Shown in pieces: positions 1 to 12,900 of a stretch of DNA of 64,000 nucleotides (positions within the stretch are counted from its first letter, which is position 1; every line of letters begins with the position of its first letter). The notes beneath the pieces were generated by a model. The model did not search any database. It had not been told where the DNA came from and saw only the letters and a program-made list of their open reading frames with translations. The translations under genes and the position numbers were made by a program. The DNA comes from Pomphorhynchus laevis (lineage: Eukaryota > Acanthocephala > Palaeacanthocephala > Echinorhynchida > Pomphorhynchidae). The stretch spans positions 1 through 64,000 of the forward strand of contig WNNJ02003694.1 in assembly GCA_012934845.2 (NCBI GenBank), read 5' to 3'.

Positions 1-1589
1 TAAAATAAAATATTATAAATATTATAAAAAATATTATAAATAATATTTATAAAAAATATTTATATCTATCCGTAAAATATTATAAATAATATTTAACTGA
101 CCATCGATGACAGCAAACAGTTAAATCAATAATATATTTATATTTTTGATATTTTTATATTTATATTTTTATATCACAAACATATTAATAAAAACAAATA
201 ATTATTGTATATTAAAAATTTAAATGTATATAATAGAATTATACTTTAAGGTTATATTTTTTAGTGGTAACTAATTTGCAAGTAAATAACTAAATAAATT
301 GTTTTATTTACAACAAATTATTGATTAAGTAATTTAAAATATGGATGAATATCTAAATTAAGACATATTGGGAATCTGCGAGAAAGAATAGAGTTTAAGA
401 TTTTCCAAGAATCTTCCAGATTATAGGAATACGCAAGTAAATTGCCAGAATGTTAAAAATTTTTGATGAATAAGGAAATGATGAGAACATCGGTGTTAAA
501 GATAGTCAAAATGATGTTTATGAATACAAGGATCTTCGAAGCTTCTGAAATGTCATAAGTAAATTAGATGATGGTAACGAAAATTGTGTTATGACGATTT
601 GTATTAAAAATAAATACACAAAGCAGAAACCTTCATTAAGTTTATTGAATTATCAATGCTATTGGTTCATAACAAATTATAAAATGTTTAAATTATGTGT
701 CTTTCTTGTAAATATTAAAATAATTTTTGTTGCCGTTAAACTATATCTGATAGTTTCTGGAAATAAAAAAATATTAATACAGATCAGGATGAATATATTT
801 CTAACTAAATATGTATTTTAATTTAGTTTAACAATTAATACATATCGAATTGTTAATGATTTAGCAAATCAGAACTTCCAACAAAAACAATTTCATAAAA
901 CCGTCACTAATGAGCTTCTTATATGGAGTATCAACCGAGTACAAGTATATTGTTCAACTGAGTACATGTATCTAGAGTAACGAAGGTCATAACTTTGTGT
1001 TAATAAAGTCAAACTATGCGCAGGTTAATATATATATAAAAGTTAAGAAAGATATCGATATAAAAAATATACTGTTTGCTATACAACCAATATATTAAAT
1101 ATATATTAGCAATGTATTATTATTTATTACGTATAAAATATAATATGATATAATTATTATAATTAATAAAATAATATAAAAGCATGAATATAATAATTAT
1201 ACTACTATATAACGTACTATGTTATAGTACGTTATAACAAGTACGTCTTATAGTACGTGTTATAGTAGGTCTCTCATTATTATCTTCCAATCATTTATAC
1301 ATTTTAATCATTCTATTATTAATAGAATGATTAATCAAATACACGCAAAAATTAGAGAACATTACAAGAAAAAATATTCAATCTTAATGCAAGTAGCACA
1401 TTACTCAACTATTTAGTAAAAAATGAGTAACCTTTTTGATTTATTGAGTAACCTTTTTACCCAAGAGATTATCTTAGCGTATCTTCATAGTATAATTAAC
1501 AATAAATGCCAATTAGACTACTCGTGTGCATATTTCAGTTATGCATTTTACGTAATCTACTTGGGTATTCGTTGAAAAAAACGAATGGA
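1..1589. other. AT-rich non-coding stretch
   Basis: No credible gene is visible. Two perfect inverted repeats lie at 1210-1220 with 1224-1234 (11-bp arms) and 1304-1317 with 1321-1334 (14-bp arms). Plus-strand 471-640 reads with few stops and has a mixed-residue composition (for example GNDENIGVKDSQNDVYEY), but I recognise no family in it. The stretch is probably intron of the BAG6-like gene that runs leftwards through here. Confidence 0.5.
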
Positions 1590-1935
1590 AAATCAGATCA
1601 GATAACTAAGTCTACGTATTTTATATTATTTATAAATTAAAAATAATGCTTAATTAAAATTAAAAAAATAAAATAATTAATATTTACAAAATCACAAATA
1701 ATTAAAAAAAATAATTAAAAATAATAAAGAATTACAAGAGATAATTAATTGTTATATCAATAGAGACTGCTATTATTATTTTTCGAACCCTATTCCTCGA
1801 CTCAACATAGCAGCAGGTCAAATAATTCTAATGACGCATTTCCACTAATGAAATTTGATTATTAAGTATCTTATTCTAAAACAGAGTATATTATTATATA
1901 TAATACTTTATTATAAATATAACAATTAATGAACT
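1590..1935 (-). repeat. Degenerate Penelope-like element 3' tail (copy T1)
   Basis: Shares with six other places in the window the order: actgagtctacgtattt box, AT-rich run, the ACTGCTAT ... ATAGCAGC pair, then a tcttattctaa-acaaagta-tatta end. In the copies at 5.3 and 8.4 kb this block continues directly into PLE reverse-transcriptase sequence on the minus strand, so I read it as the element's 3' UTR. This copy has no coding part, as expected for a 5'-truncated insertion, and is the most diverged of the set. Confidence 0.6.
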
Positions 1936-2424
1936 TTTGCAAATAAGCAGGAAAATAATGTCGTATTTTATATACGTTTATACCCTTCTTATCCATTAAA
2001 GAACAGTTTACGAAAATATAAGTTCATATGAACTTCTTTCATCAGTATATCATAATGAAGCTTTTTTTTGACATGAAAACAAAATTAGTACTAGTTCAAT
2101 TCTGAACTAGTAATAAAAATCTGATACCTAAATCTGATCCTATTATTTCTTTACTTTTAGAATTATTTAAAAATCTACCTAATTAATTTTATGCTCAGTG
2201 TATATTTTTTATTGTTATTATTAACATTTATTGTCCAATTATAGTATTTTGTATTACAATAACTGTCTGTTATACAATTTAAACTATCATAATTGTTAAT
2301 TAATCTTTGATTTATTGAACAAATTGTATTTTTAGAAAAACGTCTTATATTTACAAAAGATCTTTCAGCTCATTATCTCTTAAAATTAGTTTTATTATTT
2401 CTAATTATTCATTTATATACATAC
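1936..2424. other. AT-rich non-coding stretch
   Basis: No coding signal. Contains a perfect 10-bp inverted repeat, 2089-2098 with 2103-2112 (TACTAGTTCA / TGAACTAGTA). Confidence 0.5.
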
Positions 2425-2966
2425 CTTTTTTAAATTTTTAACTCTATTTTTCCTATTCCTTTTATCACCATGACTTCTTGGTTTGCGTTTAACCGGATTA
2501 TTATAATATAGTTGTTTATTATGTATTATACTACTTCTGCCAATTCCTTGTACCACGTCATTCAATCCTAATGAATACATGAAATTGAGCGTTTTAATCC
2601 GAAAAGCTTGTCTTTCTAATTGTTTTTGATTTAATATTGTCTTATTTTCTTCAACAATATGTTCTAAAATAAATATTTATGTTATTTATTAATATTGTTA
2701 ATAAATAACAATATTTCATGTTTATGAAATATAGTTTGACTATTATGCTGTGTGTTATATATGTGTTGCCTAAACCTAGTTTTTAACATTTGATATGTTT
2801 TTCCTATATATCGCAATTCACACGTACATTGTATTAGATACAATGTATTAGACACATGCGGTATTGCAGTTACAATTATAAAAGAACTAAGATTAAAATC
2901 ATTAGTACTTTCGTATTGTTCCAATATGTTGTGTACATGTAATTTTTTGAAGTCATAATTTTTAAC
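2425..2966 (-). pseudogene. Penelope-like element, GIY-YIG endonuclease and C-terminus (fragment)
   Basis: Minus-strand frame from about 2966 to 2682 reads through a GIY-YIG-type nuclease core: NTLYLIQCTCELRYIGKT followed by LKTRFRQHI, the usual PLE arrangement of a Cys pair, the IGKT/IGQT loop and the catalytic Arg helix. A stop or frameshift near 2681 separates it from 2660-2425, which reads in another frame as an E-R-x-A-F-R-I-K-x-L-x-F-x-Y-S-L-G-L-N segment, the GLN-ending C-terminus common in PLEs, then a Lys/Arg-rich tail. No RT domain is attached, so this is a decayed piece. It differs from the PLE family at 5-8 kb, whose copies never show a GIY-YIG domain here. Confidence 0.75.
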
Positions 2967-3760
2967 GTTGCTTTTTTAGTGTCGCTACCTAGTTTAGTTG
3001 ACTCAGACTAAACTTACAACGGGTCATTCAGCAGCAACTCACAGTGAGGTGCCTTGTTTACGACGCTCGCAGGTTTGACCAAGATTTAGGAAGATCTACC
3101 ACCTTAAATTTACGAGCTATGTGACTTAGCTATTGACATTTACCATGTCTATTAAACATAATCACGGTAAGCAGTTTTTATTTTAAAGTGTAAGCACCTT
3201 GGGATGTTTAAAAGATATGATATGAACATTATATGGCAAAACAAATGATATTTGTTTTTTTTATTTTTAACAAAGGAAAAACAAAAGAAAAAATATCATT
3301 ATAAAAAATGCCAGTAATATTACTATATGTACTATTTATTCAATAAATAAATAGTACATAAATAAATAATTAAATCTATAATTATAAATCAATATTATTG
3401 ATTGTGAATTTAAATTATAATTACTAGGCATTTTTGAACGACAATAAAACAACAAAATATATATGCAATTTGATAATTATTATAATTATCAATATAATAA
3501 TTTATAAATAAATAATAATTTATTTATCCAAAGAACATGAGAGTTAGGACCATTTTTAAAATTATTTGCTAAATATAAATCAAATATTAATATATATTAC
3601 TAAATATTAATTATATTATTAAAAATAAAATTTAAATGTAATACAATTGTTATACATTGAATCTAAACGAATTTAATATTGGACAGTAAAAAATATAAAT
3701 GTTTAGTTAAAAACGTTAACAAAATGATCTGCACTTTTTTGAAAAAAAAACTATATTTAC
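2967..3760. other. Intronic, non-coding
   Basis: No open frame of note. Positions 3000-3140 are less AT-rich than the surroundings and contain a tRNA B-box-like string (GGTTTGACC) but no matching A box or cloverleaf that I can fold. Confidence 0.45.
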
Positions 3761-3904
3761 ACGAATTTCCAGTTCATTGATATGTCTATTGACGACTGAA
3801 ATCATATGGCGAATGTGTGCAAGTCTCTGTGTGACTTCCCTTCTCATAACAGTTTCAGGATTTGGACCTATCTCTATTTGAATTTCAATACCACGTCCGC
3901 GGTC
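3761..3904 (-). CDS. BAG6: BAG6-like exon 6
   Basis: Forty-eight codons between TTTTAG and GTAAAT, phase 0. Reads GIEIQIEIGPNPETV then RLAHIRHMISVVNRHINELE; vertebrate BAG6 has a comparable VHINM ... MAQHMIRDIQTLLSRME stretch. Following exons lie to the left and were not found between 1 and 3760. Confidence 0.72.
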
Positions 3905-6900
3905 CTAAAAGCATTTGACAGATAAAGAATTGAAATGTATAAATGCAATGTTATTTTTTATCATTTTATCATCATTAAAAGATTAGATTTTATCATTTTA
4001 GATAAAATTATTTTTAACAATAATTAGATTATTAATTACATTGATGAATGTAAAAATGTTAAATTTTTATTTCTGAGTAAATGTACATTTAGCTTCATTT
4101 TACAAAAATTATTTACGATTTGTAATAAAATTTTACATTTTAATTATTCATTATTTGTTTGAATTTTACACCGATTAGTTATATATTATATATTAATAAG
4201 ATTTAATAAATTAAATAAAATTAATTATATGTAATATAATATAATATATAATATATAATTATATGTAATATAATATATATATTATATAGGTTAATATCGA
4301 GTACATAAAAAAACGCGTTATTCAGAATGCAAAACAATGTATGAAATATTCATACTTTGAAATTTTAATGATTTATTTTAGTATCATTAAGCCATACAGT
4401 TCGACTAGGCTTTTATAAAGTTGAGGTCAAATAATAATTTGCAAACAAACTAAAATTTTGAAATTTTATGTCTGAATATCCAATTAACAGGATATCCAAT
4501 CTCAGAGTAGTTAATATGGGAAATCTACATATCAGCTATATATAAATAACCGGTAAACATTAACAATACGTATTTGAATAAAATAATTCAAGCAGTTTAA
4601 AACTGCTTGAACAAAACGAAATAACTGAATGAATTGAATGAATAGCATAAATTGCATGAATTGATGCAGAACTGAACAGCATCTGCTCTGTATAGCAATT
4701 TTTCCATCACGCAACGGTATCAAAATTCGAGTGTTTATTTTTAAATAATTTAATTTTTTATCGCTTAACACGTGTTCTTAGTTTTGATGTCTAACTTTTA
4801 AGATGTTAGTAAAGTTAGTTAGTTAAGTAATATAAAAGCAGATTTTGTTGTAAATTTTTAATCAAAACATCGATCACTGTAAGAGTATATAACAATTAAG
4901 GCATAAGAATCGCAAATTTCATAGCAAAAAAGTTCACGTAACTGAGTCTAAGTATATTAAAGTATAAATAAATTAAAAAATAAATAATAAAAAAATTAAA
5001 AATAAAAAATTATTTTATAGGATTTTACATAACTTTATCGTTAAAATAAAAATTTAAAATTTTAAATAAACGTCATTTTTATGAATTGAGTAATAAATAA
5101 CAGACGTTGTATCAGAATAAGGATTAGGGGTCATCATACGGAACTGCTATGCTATCAGGTTTCGACCTCTAACTCCTCTACCAAACGTAGCAGCGAGGCC
5201 AAATACATGATAATGATGTATTTCCTTTGATAAAACTATCTATTATCTTATTCTAATACAAAGTATATTATTTATTATCCATCCATAAAAATTTGTCACT
5301 TAAGAGTTTAAATTTATTCTTTATATTATTGTGTTGATTTATATATTTTACTATTTTCTGATTGATGTTATTTTTATAGTAACCTAGTTTAAAATATGTA
5401 TCTGATTTTGAAGAAAACCAATATCGTTACGAATTTTTGCAATTCTTAAAATTTCATTACTTAATGTATTATATTATATGGTATGCATGAATGCTCATGC
5501 AAAAATATGTTTCTTGTAAATTTAAATATGTCATCTTTACGATATAAATTAATAGTAGTTTTAGTTAATGTTAATTTAATGTTCATATCTAGATATACAC
5601 CTTGTTTATCATCAATATTGGTTTTATTAAGAATGAGGCTACATGGATAAATGTGCTCACTAATTGAATAAAAATTATTAGAATTAAATACACATATATC
5701 ATCAATGTATCGAAACATATATTTTATATATTTATATTGTTTAGATTTAGTTTTTACACAGTTATGAACAAATTCATATTCTATAAAGCTTAAAAACAAG
5801 TCAGCTATAATTGGGCTACTATTACCACCCATTGGAACACCTTTTACTTGTCTAAATATAGATGTCCTCTACTTTTAAATAATTTTGATTTTTCAAAATA
5901 TTTAAGGATTCTATTAATTCAATTTTATTCATATATTTATATTTATTTGATGGTTTAATTTTTGTTAGATAGGCGTTATAATTATTATAACATATATATG
6001 TATATCTTTTTCCGAATATAAGATTAATTAATTTTACTAACGCTTCTTTAATATCTACTAAATCTAGATTTGTATAAAGCGTATTAAAATCGTATGTATT
6101 TATATTTTGAAAATTTATTCCTTTTGTCTGTTCAGAAAATTCTTTTGTAGGTTCTCCTCTGCATTCAGCAGTGGAAAGTACCCGGCACTGATGAGTAAAA
6201 ATGATAAAGAAACGGTACTTGTATTTGATTTATGGTTTAATTTTTGTTAGATAGGCGTTATAATTATTATAACATATATATGTATATCTTTTTCCGAATA
6301 TAAGATTAATTAATTTTACTAACGCTTCTTTAATATCTACTAAATCTAGATTAGTATAAAGCGTACTAAAATCGTACCCATTTATGTTTTGTTGATTTCT
6401 GAACATAAAAAACCGGACGTTGCGTTCGGAAACACAACGTTCGGTTTCTAGCACGTATGAAATTTCTGAATTATATATTTCTGAACTGCCAAAAATATTT
6501 TACAGCTTAAACACAATTGAAAAAGTTTAAATATTCGAAACGTTCCAAATATTTATATGACCAGAAAAAAATTATTCAATGTTTTCGGCCGACGCTTTTT
6601 TCATCTTTTTTTGATCGTTAAAAAATTTTATGAATTATAAAATTATTATCAAATTTTCTAAAATTCCATATTTTGTTTCGTTTCATTTAAATTTACAAAA
6701 CCTTATCGTTTTAATTTTCGAGAAAAGGGGAAGTTTAATACTTTGTACTTTAATTTTAATTTAATTTTAATTTTACATAGTAACTTTTTACTTTTTAATG
6801 TAAAATATGTCAAGTAAAAACACTTGATAACTGATATTTGACATAGCTGATACCTAAGCTTTAAATGTTCAGATTAAGGTTTCAGATAAGAAGATTCCAG

Positions 6901-9900
6901 TTAATTTATGTGTTAGATAATAAGATTTTTGTTAATAATTAAACTATCTCTACGAAGACATTAAATAAGAACTTACAACCGAGATTGAAATATGAAACTA
7001 ATTTAAACCGAAAACAAAAAAGACAACCTGACATTATGTGAGCTATTATCTAATATTGTAAAACATCAATAAATTTTAAAGCCAATTAATTTTAATTTTA
7101 CCGTATGACAGAAACTAATTCAAAAGCAGTTCATTTCATAACTAAAATGTTTACCGAAACTGTAAAGTTAGTTTCATCCGCATTTATGCCAACGCTTTCA
7201 ATTACGTAACGCAGTATCTCCTGAAAACATCAACTCGAAAAGTTTTATAAAATATTCTAAATATATTAATAAACGATTTAAAATATCATATCATTTTATA
7301 TTTAATATTTTTATTTGAAAATAAATTATTCCAAATTTCATATCTAAATTATCTATTAACTATTGATATTCATATTAATAGAATATAAAATATTATATTC
7401 TAATATGAATGGAATATTATATTCTAATATTAATATTGATATTAATTTAATATTAATATTAATATTAATTTGGAATATTATAGATAGTATGACATCACAA
7501 AAAGCAAACCAAATGATTAAAGCTTTTAAAATTGAGTTTTAAATTGAACAGGGATTTTAGTAAACTAAGTTATTACCTTAAAAACACTAATATAAAATAA
7601 AAGTTAATTTATAAAAGCCTATTTATAACTTTTATAAAAGCCTATTTATAACTTTTATAACTCATATTTATAACTTTTATAAAATAAAAGTTAAACACTA
7701 ACACTAAAATAAAAGTTAATTTTTATGAATTGACTAATAAATCACAGACGTTGTATGAAAATAAGAATTAGAGGTCATCAGGAGGAACTGCAATGCTATC
7801 AGGTTTCGGATCCTATTCCGACCCAACATAGCAGCGGGGCAAAATATATGCTAGTGACGTATTTCCTCTGGTGAAATTTGATTATCTAGTATCTTATTCT
7901 AATACAAAGTATAATATTTATTACCCATCCATAAAAATTTTCCGCTAATGATTTCAAATTTATTTTTAATATTATAACCTTAAAAAAATTTTGTGATAAA
8001 ATAACATACAATCTAAAGTAAATACAATACTAAATAGAGTGATGTAAATCATCTAATATCATCTGTAAGTGACAATCTAATAAGTAAGTATCATCTAATA
8101 TCATCTGTAACTGGAGACTTCGCGTGTTTCATAAAATCTACAACACATTGCCGTCGAAAACCCCTTAGCGAATGGATAGGCCAAAGCGTAGTATTTGCCC
8201 GCATCGTAACAGGCCAATCGCACTTACAAAGTTCGGCTCCTAACTCCTCTAACCAACATAGCAGCGGGGCCAAATACATGCTAATGATGTATTTCCTCTG
8301 ATAAAACTATCTAGTATCTTATTCTAATACAAAGTATATTATTTATTATCCATCCATAAAAATTTGTCCACTTAAGAGTTTAAATTTATTCTTTATATTA
8401 TTGTGTTGATTTATATATTTACTATTTTCTGCTTGATGTTATTTTTATAGTAACCTAGTTTAAAATATGTATCTATTAAATTATTTAAATGATTTTGAAG
8501 AAAGCCAATATCATTACATATTGTTGCAATTCTTAAAATTTCATTATTTAATGTATTATATTTTATATTATATGGTATGCATGAATGCTCATGCAAAAAT
8601 ATGTTTCTTGTAAATTTAAATATGTCATCTTTACGATATAAATTAATAGTAGTTTTAGTTAATGTTAATTTAATGTTCATATCTAGATATACACCTTCTT
8701 TATCATTAATATTGGTTTTGTTAAGAATAAGGCTTTCTGGATAAATGTGCTCACTAATTGAATAAAAATTATTAGAATTAAATACACATATATCATCAAT
8801 GTATCGAAGATACATTGATATCTTCGATAATTATTATTGTGATTATTATAATTATTGTGTCTAGATATACACCTTCTTTGATTTATATATTTTACTATAT
8901 AATTAATAATTATATAGTAAAATATATAAATCAAAGATTTATATATTATATAAATATATAGTTATATAATTATATATAACTATATATAATTTATATATTT
9001 TACTATATAATTTTAATTTTTTTCTTGTCAAAAAATTAACATCATAATTTGAAGTCATTAGCAATAATTTTTAATAAAATACAGGAAACATTACATACTT
9101 TTAATAAAATTGGAAGGCGAAGATGCAATTATTTCACAATTTAGATTCGATATTTTGGTGGAACCTGGTTCACCGAAATAGCCGCATATTTCGGTGGAAC
9201 ACCAGTTTCAAAGAAGTATTCAATTGTAATCAGATAAAGTAATTAATCTGATTACAATTGAATAATCTTTGATAATTGTGGGCCCACGTGCCACAAAAAT
9301 ATTGGATCTAAATTGTGAAATAATTGCATCTTCGCCTTATTTACAATCTAAAAATAAAGTAAGAACCTTTAAATTATAGGAAGACAATTCATTTTTAATA
9401 ATATAAAAAATAAATTTATTACAATTTAAAAACCAATAATTAATAATTTAAATTATTAAATAATAATTAAGAATAAAGTAATATTGAAATTATAATATCA
9501 TGATTATCTTAATTATCTATCAATTTTATCTAAAAATTTTGATTGTTGAAATTATACTTTTGCCTAAAAAAACAAAATATAACTAAAAAATATTCTATAA
9601 CTAAGAAAAATATATTCTTATAAAATATATTCTTATCGTATAAAAGTAAGAAAATCAAAAATGTATTGATTAAATTAATAATTTATTGAGAAATTAATAA
9701 GACAGCTTTACAGAAGTAAGCAATTTTGATTGTATTTTGGAGAGTAGAATAATACATTATTTTAAGATTTCACACATAACTCTACACTAAATTGTTTTCT
9801 GTAAAGAAAATAAACTTATAAACTTCACTAGACTTAGCCAGTAGACTTATATCAGTATTTCTTCAGTATATATTTGTACATTAACTCCAAAGAAATACAT

Positions 9901-12900
9901 TTTTCAAATGTAAAACAAATTGAGCCTATCTCATCAATTTACGTAGTCGCCTTTACAAAATGTCCATCGATACATATAACGAACTATCAGTAATTCCGCA
10001 AATGAATTCACTTGATTTAAGAAGAGTTAACGTAAACGTTTAGAATGTGGTTGAACAGAATAGACTTTTACAATTTATAACATTTAACTTTATTTACATA
10101 TGACTACAATATAGTTCATAGTCGAATAAAATTAATTTTGTGGGGTTAATAATTGCTAGTTTTGTGTTCAATTTAACCACGTAAAGATTAAATTATAGCA
10201 AATAATTTGATGAATAATTAATGAACTTGTCAGAAATTACGCTTTCGGAATAAAGAATAAATATATCAAGTCTTTGTCAAAGTACAACAGTTCGTGATCG
10301 AAAAAGACTATATTTTTAATCGGAAATTAAATATTTTCAAATTTTCTAAAATTTATGGATAATTAAAATTTACTCAATAAAATGTTAATTAACATTTTTA
10401 ATAATTTTTATTATTAAATTTATTTAATGTTATTATTTCAATTATTTAAAAAATCAGGTTTTAACACACATACGCTTAACTAAATGCTTTGCTTTTAGTT
10501 AAGCAAAGCATTTAGTTAAGCATTAACTTAGTTAATTAGTCATTTAGCATTAACTTTTAGTTAATGCTTCGTGTTTAATTCAATAGAATAACAGTTTAAT
10601 TAGTTGTTTTTTTTATAAAAATTTACTTTTTTTAGTTTCTTTTAATAAAAGTATATACGGTTCTTTTTTAGCTACTTCGAAAACGCTTTAAAATATCTAT
10701 AATGATTTAGATGCATAGTTAAAAATGTTATTAATGTCTTAGATTCAAATGGTTCAAAATTCTACTTTAAAATAAAATATGGTTTAATAACGGTTTTGCA
10801 CATACCTGTATACGGTTAGGAGGTATGAAAGATGAAATGTTAATTTCACCAACAAATACGTTTTCACCTGGTTGTGCACCCGTTTCATCTGAAGCATTTC
10901 TGCCTTCTTGTAAAGTTGATGAATCTGTTGTTGAAGGTGGAGGTCTAGTTACAAGATGTACAACTTTACGGTCCATCTCTAAAGCAAACATATTTGCAAA
11001 ATATTGAAAATCAACCAAAGTACCATCTGCTTTCAGTATGGTTTCGTCGCTAAGCATTTTACCCCTAAATATTAGCCGCTGTTGATCGACGGGAACATCC
11101 TGAATTAAAAAAATGTTATATCCGTTAAATAACACAAATCATTCTTAAATATATATATTCTACCTCTAAAATATAAAATATTATTTTAAAATGATAATTA
11201 TTAAATATCATTATACCTCAAAAATATTTTATAAAAATATTAAAATATATAATATTAAACAATATTTATCACTAGTATCTGGAAGTAATTTATTGATATC
11301 AGCTTTGTTGTCAATATCTGTTTTAAACTGTATATGCCCGTTATAGAAGTAACGTCATTAATTGAAAATATTGTGTAAAAATATTAATAAAGGCTATTTA
11401 ATAACTATTTTGCCAATTTCATAAATAAAAAAAGTCTGTAAAATAAAATAGAAATACAGGATATTAAATATTAAAAAAGGTTTTTGTATAAAAAGCAAAA
11501 ACTCAAAAAGTTTCTCATCAACAACTCAATCGAGTAACGCAACGGAGATTAGATTAACGAAACACTTACTATTTTTCACTTAAAAGCCAGTTTTTTTATT
11601 ATGGATGGTTTAAGTGACATGCAACATTTAGCTAACTATTCTGTTACTTCATTGTGGCAAAGTAGCTTCCAGTTAAACCGACATTGTCTGTGTCAGTTTG
11701 TCCTAGCAACAATACGAGGTTGGAAAAAATCAAATTCGGTAAACAAATGCGTATGTGAGTCAAACTTTAATTCAGAACACTCATGAAAGATTGGGGAATT
11801 ATCATCATATGCCAGCCACCATAGTATAAGAAAAAAAAGTGGCCTAATGCAAATACTAAAACAGACTAGCAAACTTGCAAATTGCATCAGAACGGTCAAC
11901 AACCAGAAATTAAAGACAGAACTAAGTACGAGTTGTGGTCGTGTTTAAGCCAGGAAGTCTAATATTTGACCTGAGATTTAAGAGGGTCTTTACGTTGAAG
12001 GTATAAGGTGGATAACCGACTCTTCAACGAAGAACTGAAGTGAAGAAAGATTCCTGATGATTTGCAAAGTGGGTAATGAATTCGGTAAGCTATTTGCTTA
12101 CCTTCAATAAGGCATTGCTCTTCTTTTTTTTATCAAGTAAGCTATTTGACAGGGTTCTTGAGCTAAGGTATGGCCGAAAGGCGAGGGACAGTTTCAGGAT
12201 GAGCAATCTTGCTTTCGTTCTTGTCGAAGAACTACGGATAAGCTCTTCACTCTCAACTATTCTCGAACAAACCTCGGAGTACGCTCAAACCGTTCATATG
12301 TGTTTTGTAAATTTAAAGAAGGCGCTCGACCGGGTTCCAAGAGATAGGTGGTGATAGGTACTTAGTGAGTGCAAAGTTCCGCACTATGTTCGTATAGCTG
12401 TTGCCTATTTGTATGAACTAAGTAACGGTTGTGTTCGTGCTTTAGGCAGGAAGTCTAAGTTGTTTTCTGTAGGTGTTGGACTCTGTCAGGGTTGTCTATT
12501 GTCTCCACTTTTGTTCCTTATTTACATGGAAAATTCCGAGACGATCCGCTTTGTCGGAGTTTTGTCTTCAGTTTTATACCATCAGGATAAAATCTTTGCT
12601 TTTCGCAGATGTTGTCTTGTTGACCTCAAATACGAATGACTTACAATGTTTGCTGGATCGATTTACGGCTGAATATCAAGTGGTCGGTAGGGAAGTTAGC
12701 AAATCCAAAAACTGTCTTTGTGTGCTTTGCTTAGAACAATGCAGTATAGTCGATTCGAATTAGTGATACGGTCTTAGCCAACGTAGAATAGTTGAAATAC
12801 TTGTGCATCTTGTTCAGGAGTTATGGTAGAAATAATAGGGATATTGAGAGACGGAGAAGCTTTCAGGTGAAACTTTCAATTTATCGCCCAATCTTCTTAT

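Noticed and set aside
3000-3140. Possible tRNA-derived SINE
   Set aside because: Only a B-box-like string; no A box, no cloverleaf, no second copy in the window.
4532-4771. Minus-strand ORF of 79 codons
   Set aside because: Low-complexity Phe/Gln/Leu from a simple repeat.
6188-6216. CTGATGAG ... GAAAC flanked by AGTACC / GGTACT, resembling a hammerhead ribozyme
   Set aside because: The 14 nt between the two core boxes do not pair, and there is no stem I; the flanking 6-7 bp inverted repeat alone is not enough.
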